Assembly (NCBI GenBank): GCA_030248215.1
Contig: JASANG010001733.1
Span: 310,001 to 374,000 of the forward strand
DNA: 64,000 bases
Source: Enoplolaimus lenunculus
Taxonomy: Eukaryota; Nematoda; Enoplea; Enoplida; Thoracostomopsidae
Direction of reading: 5' to 3'
Shown here: piece after piece, positions 31,052-41,479 of the stretch
How the letters are laid out: every line of letters starts with the position of its first letter
Position numbering within the stretch: the first letter of the stretch is position 1
The notes under the pieces: generated by a model
Told to the model about the DNA's origin: nothing
The model's input: only the letters and a program-made list of their open reading frames with translations
Databases searched by the model: none
Translations under genes and position numbers: made by a program

Positions 31052-31250
31052 TTTCTTTGGCCAATGTAAAGAGCAGGGGCGAAACAGTATTTAGCATTCT
31101 CGTAAGCCTAAGCCTGAGCGTGAAAATGAGCATATTCCTAAGCCTAAGCCTAAACCTAATCCAAGCAAAAAATTAGTCTAAAGCTTAAGCTTACTTTATT
31201 GCAGTCCCACAGAAAAGCGTCCCGTCTCTGAAATTTACATGGTCCATTTC
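31052..31250. mobile_element. TTAGGC-carrying MITE, copy 3
   Basis: The left end TTTCTTTGGCCAATGTAAAG and the right end TTTACATGGTCCATTTC are inverted repeats. The interior has CGTAAGCCTAAGCCTGAGCG, AATGAGCATATTCCTAAGCC, ATTAGTCTAAAGCTTAAGC and GCAGTCCCACAGAAAAGCG in the same order as copies 2 and 4. Non-coding. Confidence 0.75.
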
Positions 31251-31729
31251 TTTAAATGGACAACCAGACGTCATATCCGCACGTGACACTTGAAAAGCCG
31301 CCGCTGTTTATTACTGTGACTGAGTTTGTTTCACAGGTCCAAACATTCAAAAACAGGTAAAAAATATTCCGTATTTTTTTAGTTTAGCAGAGCGCATGCC
31401 AGTGTGTGTGTTTGCTAAGCTTTTCATTTGCTGGGATAAGTTTGTTGTACTGTTTTTACCAACTGACCTTTGGATAAAGGGGAAAAATGTAAAATTTCTG
31501 ATTTTAATCTTAAAATTGTGGCGGTCAATTATGGTGCTGCAAATGACAGTTGCCTTTGTTGAAATCAACTGACAAACACTCGATATTGTTTACGTAGGCT
31601 AAGTCACATTCCAGCCGCGTTGACTGTGATGCCAATTGGCGACTAAGTGCTCAATCAATATATACCTACAGGACATAAAATTGCCAAAAAATACAAAATC
31701 AAATCCGCCTTATACCAGCACTGATCATG

Positions 31730-32030
31730 TACTGTAGTGAGCCGAATTAATGGAAGGTAAAAGAAGGGATCATCATTTTGAGTTCCAATCAATATGTATC
31801 CGTATCCCTAATAAGTGTCCTTATGCGGATAGAGCCCGTATACCCTAATTCGAGTCCATACAAATAAAAGGTTTAATTTGACGGATAATTGCAGTACAGA
31901 ATATATGCAGTAACGAAGGACGGCGGAGGGCGGGCTAGAAATAAATAACAGTCTGTAACGGAATAACAGGGGTGCTCTCTGAAGAGGCCAATTAAATATC
32001 AGTCCCCCTTTTATTCGGGTCACTACAGTA
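31730..32030. mobile_element. MITE, family CTGTAGTGACCC, copy 3 (internally shortened)
   Basis: TACTGTAGTGAGCCGAATTA at the left and, inverted, TACTGTAGTGACCCGAATAA at the right, both with terminal TA. At 301 bp it lacks about 100 bp of the interior seen in the 409-bp copy. Fragments of the same end occur at about 32309-32321 and 33525-33550. Confidence 0.75.
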
Positions 32031-34040
32031 TTAATGTTAAGTGTAATTGATTTTAGCGTATTAAGCATGTATACAAAATTTGTTGACGTAGGAATGCGCA
32101 ACGGAATAAAGCCCTCTATAATACCTTAAAAGCCATTTTTGCTCAAGATAATGTTTCTATTTGCTGCATTAGCGACAAGTGGATATAAGGTTGATGAGAA
32201 TGGATTGTGCCATATAAAGTTGTGTGATTATTGTTTTGTTGAAAATGGCACTAATCAAAATAATCTTTTAAGATGTTTTCTGCAATGGTATATTATCTAT
32301 TTGAATTCGGGTCACTACAGTACACAAATGCAGCTTTGCAATTTCAAGTATAAATTTTTAACCTCCAATTGGGAACGCTGAAAGAGGGTAACGGTCAGCC
32401 TAAAACTTTCCTCTGGGTGTAAACGCAGATGCCTAGAAATCTTTTAGCTTAATAGTTTGTTGGTTATTCTTTGTAATTTATGAGTTTTTAGTAATATGCC
32501 CATCCTAAACTCGTTTTTCCATCAAGCATATTGAGCTGGCTGTGAGCTTGCCAGCAGGTCAACGATGAATCCGTTTACTTGCAAGCAAAATGAACCAGTT
32601 TTCGATATTTTTTTGATTCACCGAATTTTAATGCTTATTTCCTGCAGGAGGATTCGTTGCGTAAGTCATAGAATGTGCTCCAGTGCCCTGCATATGTTAA
32701 TCCGTGAGTTACGTAACTGTTTTTCTCGGCGGCTAAATATAAAACCACCTGCTATACAACGGATAACAGTCTAACTTCGTTCAGAATTCTGTTTCAATTC
32801 CGTGTAAATTTTAGAGTTCAACTTGTTGATGACGTTAATGCTGCAGATTCTGATTTGGCGACAACAACAGTTAATAAATTTTTTGATTGGTCAAATGTTT
32901 GGACCTAGTTTTAGAAGTTCCGCGTGCTATTGGCTACTAGAAAACTCTTCAAAATACAACTAAATTGTCTTTTGTTAGAATTTTCCATTGTCAATTAATA
33001 TAATCGAAATTATTTTTACATTTTCGTTCCGACAAGCAACAAATTTGTACTTATACAAAATGTTCAAAGACCTTTCATAAACGTAGCGAAAAACCTGGAA
33101 AACTTTCACATAAATGATTCAGTCGATGACCATTTCAAGTTACGAACATCCGCATATCCTGGAAGATTTAATGAGACCAAAAGTGTACTATACGTGTAGA
33201 GTATGACACTTGACGCGAATCACACGTTAGCGCGATGAAGTATCATGCGGACATTTTGTCTTACCCGCACTCTGGTTGAGAAGGGTGTACGTCCTTGACT
33301 TAACCAAACCCACTACGTACTCTCTATCATACGCTCTTGATAAGGTGACGCGTTATGGTGCTTAGTTCTCCCATTTGTTGGACGCGGTAGAAAGAATTAT
33401 GCCTGCCTAATAGCAGACCGCAAAAAGACCCAATTGAAGAAAAATGCGTTGTGATTGGTTACTACCTTAATGCCATACTCAAATACGATGTGCTGATGCA
33501 AATACTTTTTCGCCACATATTGGGTACTGTAGTGACCCGAATAAGAGGGGGAGGTGTGATATTTTCACTGCAACTCCTGGTTGTATTGACCCACTCCAAT
33601 TAAAAATCATAACAATCCATCTGAGCGATTCTAATATATTCACATGACATTTAGAACTCTATGAATCGCTTAGGTATTGTGCACGTTTTGGATCAAGATG
33701 ATGACAGTGGTAATAAATAATGTTTACGATCGAACAAGTATTTCGTGTTACTTCGACGTGCATCTCATTTAAGTTTGCTTGCAAGCTATACCATAGAGAG
33801 TGAAAAAATCTTTGTTTGTAAAAACGACTTTCTTGTTTTTCCAGAGATTTCGACTGGATTCCTTTATGGCTTTTTACGCTCCTTATTACAATCTATAAAC
33901 AATGACACTTAATTAATACTAAGAATTACAATATTGAATCGAAAAGTGTTATTTATTCAGATTTAAAGTTGATTTCAATATGTGCTTGTATGTGTCATTT
34001 TACTGATGTTATGTTAATATAAAAACACGTGGGTACATGG
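32031..34040. other. Gene-free intergenic stretch
   Basis: No gene seen. Two short fragments of the CTGTAGTGACCC terminus occur at about 32309-32321 and 33525-33550. Otherwise it is AT-rich unique-looking sequence with only short ORFs. Confidence 0.45.
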
Positions 34041-34803
34041 CAGGGTTATTGGCCGGAAAAAATTACCGGAAAAAAATGGTTTTTTCCATTTTTCGGAGCA
34101 TTGAATATATAAATAAATTTCAGAATTGAAGCTTTGCCACGAGATTAAATGTAGAACAACATATGCATCTTGTTCGAGATTGAAAGCTTGCTTTTATCGA
34201 ATGATTTGACACAAGAATACGTCTAGCTTCGACCTCGCTTTGCTCGCGAGGTTGCAGCAATTGAGAGGCTTTGATATCAGAAAAGCCAAAAATATCTTGG
34301 AATCTATTATATACTTACAAAAAACAAGTGTGACTTCTTTAGCTCGCTCCACTCATGATTTTCTGATGTTATGAAGACATCCTCGGATTATTCCACGCCA
34401 AAACTTTAGTTTTTAAAAATTCGAATTATAAGGTCCCAAATTCCTCTATTCGACTCAAAATTTTTTGTCGAAAAATTTTACAAATTATATACCATTGGAC
34501 ACAGGTTGCGGAGCTAAGACGAATATTGTTAAATGTTTCACAATCAGGCGTCTGGCTAACGTGTCGGTGATTTATAATTTGTCCTACTTATCGAAAAAAC
34601 ATTTTGGGTCCCAAGTGGCTGAACTTGTTGCCTTAAATCGAATTTTTCAAAAATTCAGAATGGGCAAACGCCGGCTAAGGGAGGGATGACGGATCACTCA
34701 GACAAAAAATGATTTTTTTCATTTTTTTCTATTTTTTTTCGGAAAAATGAGAAAAAAATTCATTTTTTCCGGTCATAATTATTTTCCGAAAAAAACAACC
34801 CTG
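34041..34803. mobile_element. hAT-like non-autonomous element, CAGGGTT family
   Basis: Starts CAGGGTTATTGGCCGGAAAA and ends AAAACAACCCTG. The flanking octamers gtacatgg (34033-34040) and gcacatgg (34804-34811) differ at one base. The inverted ends are rich in A/T runs with CCGG islands. At 763 bp it is longer than the other MITEs, but I see no transposase; the 74-codon frame at 34465 has no known motif. Confidence 0.7.
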
Positions 34804-35482
34804 GCACATGGTAGCTGCAATTTAAAACATGCAAACGTGTGTTTCGGTGATATATAGATTTTTCGATGTGGTCAAGCGTAAATGGTTTTATTTTTGTCGC
34901 GATGTATACCAAAATGTAGGCACTTACTTAAAGTTCCGTTTCCTCAAAAAAACTTCTTAGCTTATGGAGAAAATTTTTCACAGCGAGGGCCTAAAAAGTG
35001 CAAAACCTTGATCGATTAAGTTTAGTTCAAAATAGCCAACGAACTATCGTTACTAGTGTTTTGCAATTGAGGTCTACTTTTACACTCTTGGGGACATCAT
35101 TAATTTACTGAAATGCCTTATACTTTTATAAGCTATAGCTCGTCCTTTTTCGCCTGATTTGCATATAAACTGCAATCCACCTCAACGATGAGCTAACAAA
35201 GAGCTTGATTGAGAAAACAAGAAATAACAAGGAATTCGCTACAGAATATGCATTATATTTCTGCTAAACTATTATTACTGCTAAAATAGGAACTAAATAT
35301 TAATATGCCTAATATACATACGCCTACAACACTAAATACAAATAATTCTTCTGATATGCGATCATTGCTCCATATTGGCGGTTAACTACTTTCATAAACC
35401 AGCGGCAACACAAGTAATTTCTGCTTAATTTTCATCAGAGTTGCCCTTACTTTTTGTTTTTTACCGACGGGATTTTTTCTCA

Positions 35483-38400
35483 ATGTCTCATTCTCGAGGA
35501 AGTGCAAGCGAGGATTCGATCAGTGACGTTGGAGGAATTTCATCGAACAGACCAAGCAAACGAAATAAACAAACGCTGAGCGGTCCAGCTTATTTAAAAA
35601 GTGAGTGAAATAAGAAATAATATTGGCTTAGCGCCTGAACGATGGTTTTAAACCTAACAGAGAGTGTATAAACTTTCAAAAGCCGAAATTTACCTGGCGT
35701 AACAATGTTTAATCGGCACATAAAAGTTGAAGTCAACGCTTAAAGCTGAGCCCGCACTAATGTTTGTCAGGGTCATACATTGCAAAAAAGCCGAGTCAAA
35801 TTGACTCTCTCCGAAATAGGCTCTACGGGACTACACAAATCGAGTCAAATTCGACTCCGCCAGAGTCAAATTCGCATCACTAAGTGCACGTTTGACTTTG
35901 GCGGAGTTAAATTTGACTCAGTTTGTGTTGTCCGGTACAACCTATCTCGGAGATAGTCAATTTGAATCGCCATTTTTCGCAGTGTACTTATAAAAGTGTT
36001 CCACTGAATGTCTGGTTGCCACGTTGGAATTATAAGCTATGGCTTAAACCTTTGTTGCATTATATATACTGTGAGGAGTAAGTTAGCGTAAATTGTATCA
36101 AACAAATATCGTTCTTAATAGTCATTTGACGAAATCGTGAGAGTTCACTCCCTCCAACTTGAATTTCAAACCCTTATGAATGAGCGGCGGTAATAAACAC
36201 TACCTCCACTCCAAAAATAATAGTATTCGAATCTATACATGAAATTAAATATAAAACGAAATAAAAAGTATATATTCATGAGAGAAAGGAATAAAGTATA
36301 AATGAAGTTCTCACATGCTTACCTTTAATTTGTTGATTTGTAGCCTACTGGTCCGCAGTGCCGCAACCACCACGTCGCCGGCCACCGACATCACTTCGTA
36401 ACAGCGGCCATCCAAACCGAAGACATAGTGGTTACAGACATTCGAGGGGTGTCCCACGCCAAGGATGCTGTGATGCGTTAAGGTTTGGCGAAGAAAACGC
36501 TAGACTGCTTATCGCCGGTTGCCTTTTGATTGCGTATATGTGTATCGGTGCACTGGTGTTCAGCTTTATTGAAGGCGATCAGGTAAAAAGAACATAATAA
36601 TAAAAGGGACAATAAAGTGGAATGGTTGTATTATGTGAAAAGCAGTCACATTATTGTTACTTTACAATTTACTCGTACTGTAGTGACCCGAATAAGTGGG
36701 GGATGGCAATAAGAGGGGGAAATAAGAGGGGGCATTTTGAGTCCCAATCAATGCAGATCGATGTTTACTATTTTTGGATTGATGACATGAGGTTCGCATT
36801 CCCATCCAGGTACTGTAGTGACACCTGAATAAGAGGGTGTAGGGTAATAAAACGGGGGTCCCACTTTGAGTCCAAATCAATAGGAGTCCATATCCCAAAT
36901 AGGAGTCCGTAAGCGGATAGAGTCCCTAAACTCTAAACTAAAGTCCATAAATCTCAATTGCTCATAATTGTAGTGCATAGGTCCCTGGTATATGAATCTG
37001 TTAGACAGTCCAAATTTGATATACCACATATCGTTAGGTGTTAAAGTTGTTATCTTGTGCTACATTTAGGTTGAACTGCCTTCAAACACCATTATGCATC
37101 GTATGTCTCTTGAACTGATTTCACAATCGTTGAAGAGCGTAAATTGTAATGAGCCATCTGATGCAAACTCGCACTTAAACCCGCCAGTGTCGCGAGTACT
37201 TGAGCATGCAATCGTTGAAATTGAAAGGTTGTACGCGTTGTTGAATACAACGCAGGATACAACACAGCCACGCTCAAATCGTTGGGATTTTGAAGATTCG
37301 TTTTATTTTGTTGGAACACTTGTGTCGACAATTGGTAAAAGCGCATTTTGATTTTAATTTTCTAATTAAGTGCATACAGGTCTATAGCTAACCAAACATG
37401 ACAGAGGGACCAAACATTCGACTAACCGGCTACCAGTCCTCTGTAAATTACTCGCTATTAGAGTTGAATGCGAGTCATTGAGTCACGTGTGACTGGTTAA
37501 ATTTTAATGATTATATAGCGAGTCGATTTGGATCACGACTCGAGTTGCTAACTCGTATGACCAGAATTTGTTCGCAGAGTAAACGTTATTTAGGGATACT
37601 CGTCCGAATTAAAGCAACATTTCAACGATTTTAATGCTCTCTAACATCATTCGTCTGAGCGGCTAAAAACTGCAGGCAGTGTTTTGCCCAATCACCGAAG
37701 TTTTTTTAAGTTTTTGCAGTGTACGACTACATCGATTATTTTGATGACTTTTATTTGCAACTAAAACCAGGTCACGGATCACGGATCAAATGTATCACGG
37801 TCTGAGAATTTACAGCTGATGCAGGTAACTGGATTACTGGTAATAAACACAGTTCTAAGTCACATGAAAATTTTCGATAATCAAAGGATACACTCCCTCA
37901 TTTTAGTATTTATATATTTGCTAAATGCACCCAGTTATTTTCAGGTTACGGTATGTCAACACCGCGAACAAAAGCTGGCAAACTCACCGTGATCGTGTAC
38001 GGATTTTTCGGTTGCGCTGGCACAATACTATTTTTCAATCTGTTCCTCGAGCGAGTTATGACACTATTCGCTTGGATTCTTCGTTGCTTTCAAGACCGTC
38101 GGCATAAAGGCAAATGTTTACTTCAGACAATTCGTGTAAAATGTCGCCAGCTGTTTTGTTGCCAACGGCAAACACGTCATCAACCACAGGCAAGAATCAG
38201 CGGTGACCAGCTTGGTAATTCGGCCGAAAAACGAGGATCACTGAGTACCGAAGGCCGGAACAGCATAAACGCAGCAACATTTTCGCTGATGGGAAGCGCT
38301 GCGTCAACTCCAATCCCGGAAATTAAAATTTTTCCCACAGATGCGACTCAAATTGGCATCGATCCAGACGGTAGTGATTTAAGTAGTGACGATGATCGCG

Positions 38401-40182
38401 ATTCAACGTTTGATCGCTGGCGTCCGTCTGTGTACGGCGTGTTTGCATGTATATTTGGTGTCGTAATTGCACTGATTGCAGCCGCAGCGGCGATTTATAG
38501 CGCGTATGAACAATGGGATTACGCTGATGCCGCGTACTACTGTTTCATTTCGTTTGCAACCATAGGTAAGCTTGTATTAACTTACCAAATTAGTACAGTA
38601 GTGTTTCGCTAACTGGCTCTATATACCATAAGCTTGATGCCACAGCGTACGTCAATACACCACGAACACCTATCTGCTGGAGAACGGCTTTCAGGGTTTA
38701 AACCAGCCCAGGCCAAGGCCCGCGGGTGGGCCCGTGCACAAATGTTGAGGCCCGCGTGTCTAAGCGAGCCGGGCCCGGGCTTCGGCCTAAACTTTGGGCT
38801 CGCGAGCCGAAATAAATCGGAGCAGTGCGTGACCTTTTTTGTCCCATGAGCCCATGAAATAGACCGCTGGTTTGATATTGTAATGCGTGGTTTACATTAA
38901 GACGCTTGCTGATTGATATTTTTCGTAAGTTTTTAAACGACATGTACCTATTTTCAGAAATATATGTAGTTTCGTTTAAAACATATTTTAACACACCGTT
39001 CAAAATTTTAAAATTTGGTAATATTTTAATTTTTAATGTACAAACGCTAGTTGCTGTTTTTCAAATAGCAAAGTAGTCGTCCATAGCCGCTGAGAATTTC
39101 CACATCGCGTACACAAGTTAATGAAGCCATGGATAATAAGATTTAGATATGTATTTCTGAACCTTAATTCCTTTCAATCTTCATTAAGAATGCGGTCATT
39201 GCGAAGGAAAGATTTTGAAAAGTAGGGCTACGTTCTGCAAAAATTTAGAAAAAGAGTTTCTTGAGTTCCTAAATTTTTGTAGTGTATATGGTTTGTTTTA
39301 TGTTTTGTTTTCTGCTCTAAACCTATACAAAATTCGTGGGCCCGGTCCCAAACGGCCGCGCCCCGGCCGAATATGATCGGCCGAGCCACAAAAACCACGT
39401 CGGTTCCAACCGTGGCGCCTTTCATATTTCCACATTACTTAGCTTTTTGGTGTTTAAACCAAGTCATTTGGAAAAGATACCTCTCTATGTGGAGCGTAGC
39501 CGGAGCTTAAACGAGCGAGAATATTTTTAATTTCACGATTCAAAGTTTTCACAAATCCTGCTAAAACTGATTTTCGGAGGTTTTGATAATTCTATTTCTC
39601 CTTGTATGTCTTTTTATCCAACAAACTAATTTTTTGATTAAGTTTTACATTTAAAATGATATTAAAACAGGTTTCGGTGATTACGTTGCCGCACAACCGC
39701 ATGCTCGATCCTCATTCGACATCGTGTACCGCGTGTTTCACTTTGCGTTCGTAAGTTTCGGTTGCTGTTGTTGCTACAGTCTTTTCAATATAACATCAGT
39801 AATCATTCGGCATTGGCTGAATCTTTTCATCAAACGATTTAATCGTATTCCGTGCGACGAACACAGCCTGCCTGGTTGTCTACAATCGGCCAAAAAACCA
39901 TATTTAGGCCTTGGACTATCGCAGCCACTGAACAGATGTGACTCCGACTTCTCAGGGGCAACCGTCAGCTCACGGAGCAATTCTGAAGGCCTGATTTCGC
40001 TGCGAGATTTTTTGGGCCATACACAAAAATCAATGGTGATGATGCAACGGACACTGGTGTTACGTACCACGAAACCAAACAGCGGTCGGTTTTTGACCGT
40101 TGAAATGTCGCCGGAAAGCATTTCTGTGAGTAACGTTGGCCCTCTCGCTATGCTGACCAAGCAATTTGGTGAAGGTGTGTGA
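35483..40182 (+). CDS. KCNK12/13: Two-pore-domain K+ channel, THIK-type
   Basis: Four-TM, two-pore (K2P) background potassium channel subunit of the plasma membrane; such subunits dimerise. Exons: 35483-35600, 36344-36582, 37070-37334, 37945-38565, 39671-40182; all phases agree (1755 nt, 584 residues). Order: basic N-terminus; TM1 (ENARLLIAGCLLIAYMCIGA, about 90-115); extracellular cap; pore 1 with TIGYG (206-210); TM2 (about 222-245) followed by FLERV; a cytosolic loop of about 115 residues; TM3 (about 368-388); pore 2 with TIGFGD (413-418); TM4 with GCCCCYSLFNITSVIIRHW. The blocks FYFVGTLVSTIGYGMSTP, GCAGTILFFNLFLER and CYSLFN are hallmarks of THIK-1/2, which have TIGFGMTTP, GCSSTILFFNLFLER and CIYSLFN. 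Both filters look functional. The start ATG is followed by a Ser-rich peptide and no earlier ATG is in frame nearby. An AATAAA lies 360 bases after the stop. Confidence 0.93.
35778..35984. mobile_element. Foldback (palindromic) MITE in K2P intron 1
   Basis: Two arms of about 93 bp face each other across a short spacer near 35870-35890. The left arm has CGAGTCAAATTGACTCTCTC and CTCCGCCAGAGTCAAA; the right arm, inverted, has TTCAAATTGACTATCTCC and CTCCGCCAAAGTCAAA. TA flanks both ends. Its transcript would fold into one long hairpin. Non-coding. Confidence 0.75.
36676..36992. mobile_element. MITE fragments, family CTGTAGTGACCC (two left ends)
   Basis: Two left ends in the same orientation, TACTGTAGTGACCCGAATAA at 36676 and TACTGTAGTGACACCTGAAT at 36811, each followed by the family interior (TTTGAGTCC, AATCAATAGGAGTCC, AGTCCATAAATCTCAATTG). 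No right end is present. They lie in K2P intron 2, as either two truncated copies or a nested insertion. Confidence 0.6.
38690..38830. repeat. GC-rich repeat islands in last K2P intron
   Basis: A GC-rich patch in AT-rich sequence, with words such as AAGGCCCGCGGGTGGGCCCG and GAGCCGGGCCCGGGCTTCGG. It is followed in the same intron by a second patch at 39335-39415 with CCCGGTCCCAAACGGCCGCG. Self-complementary GGCCC/GGGCC words suggest fragments of GC-rich MITEs. No ends were defined. Confidence 0.4.
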
Positions 40183-40541
40183 CCAAGACAATGTTAAGAT
40201 ATTGATTTGGTCGCAATTCTTAGAATGCTCAGAAACGATCTTTTTTGTGTAACAGCGCTATAATGCGGTCCGGAAAAGGTACTCTTTCGAACTGCGCGCC
40301 ACTACAAGCACGAAGACAACCTGAGAATCAAAGAGATAGGTTAATCAAGTCAAGAAGATCAAACGGCATATATTACGTACTTATGAAGGTTCTATTTTTC
40401 GATTGACGACAAGTTTAATATTTATTTTATTTTAACTCGCTAGACTTACTATTGTTCACTGTTTGCTGTTTCTATTTGGAGCAGTTCGCCACATGCAAAG
40501 CATGAATTTTGATTTATATGGTATACGTGATACAACTGCAT

Positions 40542-40547
40542 AATAAA
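40542..40547 (+). promoter_or_regulatory. Candidate poly(A) signal of the K2P gene
   Basis: AATAAA 360 bases past the K2P stop codon, in an AT-rich setting followed by T-containing sequence. It is the first canonical hexamer downstream of the stop on the + strand. No transcript evidence. Confidence 0.45.
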
Positions 40548-40902
40548 TGTTTCGCCAATGTATATATTAAAGCTGGAACGCCCCATATACGTATTTTGGG
40601 CAACTTTCCAGCGTTACATTTTGTTTACAATAATTTCTTATACACCTGATTGTTCTATGAAAAAAACTTGCAAGGAAATTTTTGGGCTTTCGCTAACTTT
40701 TGCTCATTGCGCAAAGCTGGCAGACTAGTTTCTATTATTTGGCCAATGTTATACTTTGAGGTCTGTAACAAAAATATAAGCATATTCCTAGCCTAAGGCT
40801 TAACTAATTTTAGAGCCTATTAAAGCCTAAGCTGAAAATTAATCATGTGGCCAAACTTACTCAATATATCAAACATGATGCAACCGGAACTATAAAATAT
40901 TG

Positions 40903-41090
40903 AGCCAATGTAAAGAACCGGGGCGGAAGAGTCATATTCCTAAGCCTAAGACTAAGCCTAAGCGTAAGAATGAGCATATTCCTAAGCCTAAGTAAGCCTA
41001 AGCTAAGCAAAAAACAGTCTAAAGTTTTAAGCTTACTCTATTGCAGTCCCACAGAAAAACACTCCGCCCCTGATCAGTTTACATTGGCCA
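40903..41090. mobile_element. TTAGGC-carrying MITE, copy 4
   Basis: The left end GAGCCAATGTAAAGAACCGG and the right end CAGTTTACATTGGCCAAAT are inverted counterparts. The interior has TTCCTAAGCCTAAGACTAAG, CGTAAGAATGAGCATATTCC, AACAGTCTAAAG and GCAGTCCCACAGAAAAAC. A decayed relative lies just upstream at about 40740-40860. Non-coding. Confidence 0.75.
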
Positions 41091-41094
41091 AATA

Positions 41095-41476
41095 ACGGAA
41101 CCGGAAAGTTAGAAGAATACCGAAACCGCAGACGCAAAACAACAAATACTTGTTAACGAAAAATTTATTTTAACGCTATTTTGCTGCTTAATGGTGTAAA
41201 CACAGCCATTCTGAATGCCAAAATCCTGTAACAAATGCAGTATGTGGAAACGTATGATGTATTATATACGTAGTGTGGCACAAAAAAAATTTTGACAATA
41301 CACGCTGAGACAATTTTAGAAGAATATGTTAGAATAATATGGTAATTTTTTAAGTTTGAATAAGTACGGAAAATATATACCCGAAAATTCCCGTGAAGAA
41401 ATACCTGATGTATTACCAAAACCGTATAGTTAAAAATACCGGAATTCCCTAGCGGAACCGGAATTCCGGTTGCACC
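41095..41476. mobile_element. Decayed relative of the CAGGGTGCAACCGG hAT-like family
   Basis: The right end reads GAACCGGAATTCCGGTTGCACC; the left has GGAACCGGAAAGTTAGAAGA and AATACCGAAACCGC. Size and layout match the 390-413 bp copies, but the terminal CAGGG/CCCTG is lost. It lies directly beside the TTAGGC-carrying MITE. Confidence 0.5.
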
Positions 41477-41479
41477 ATG

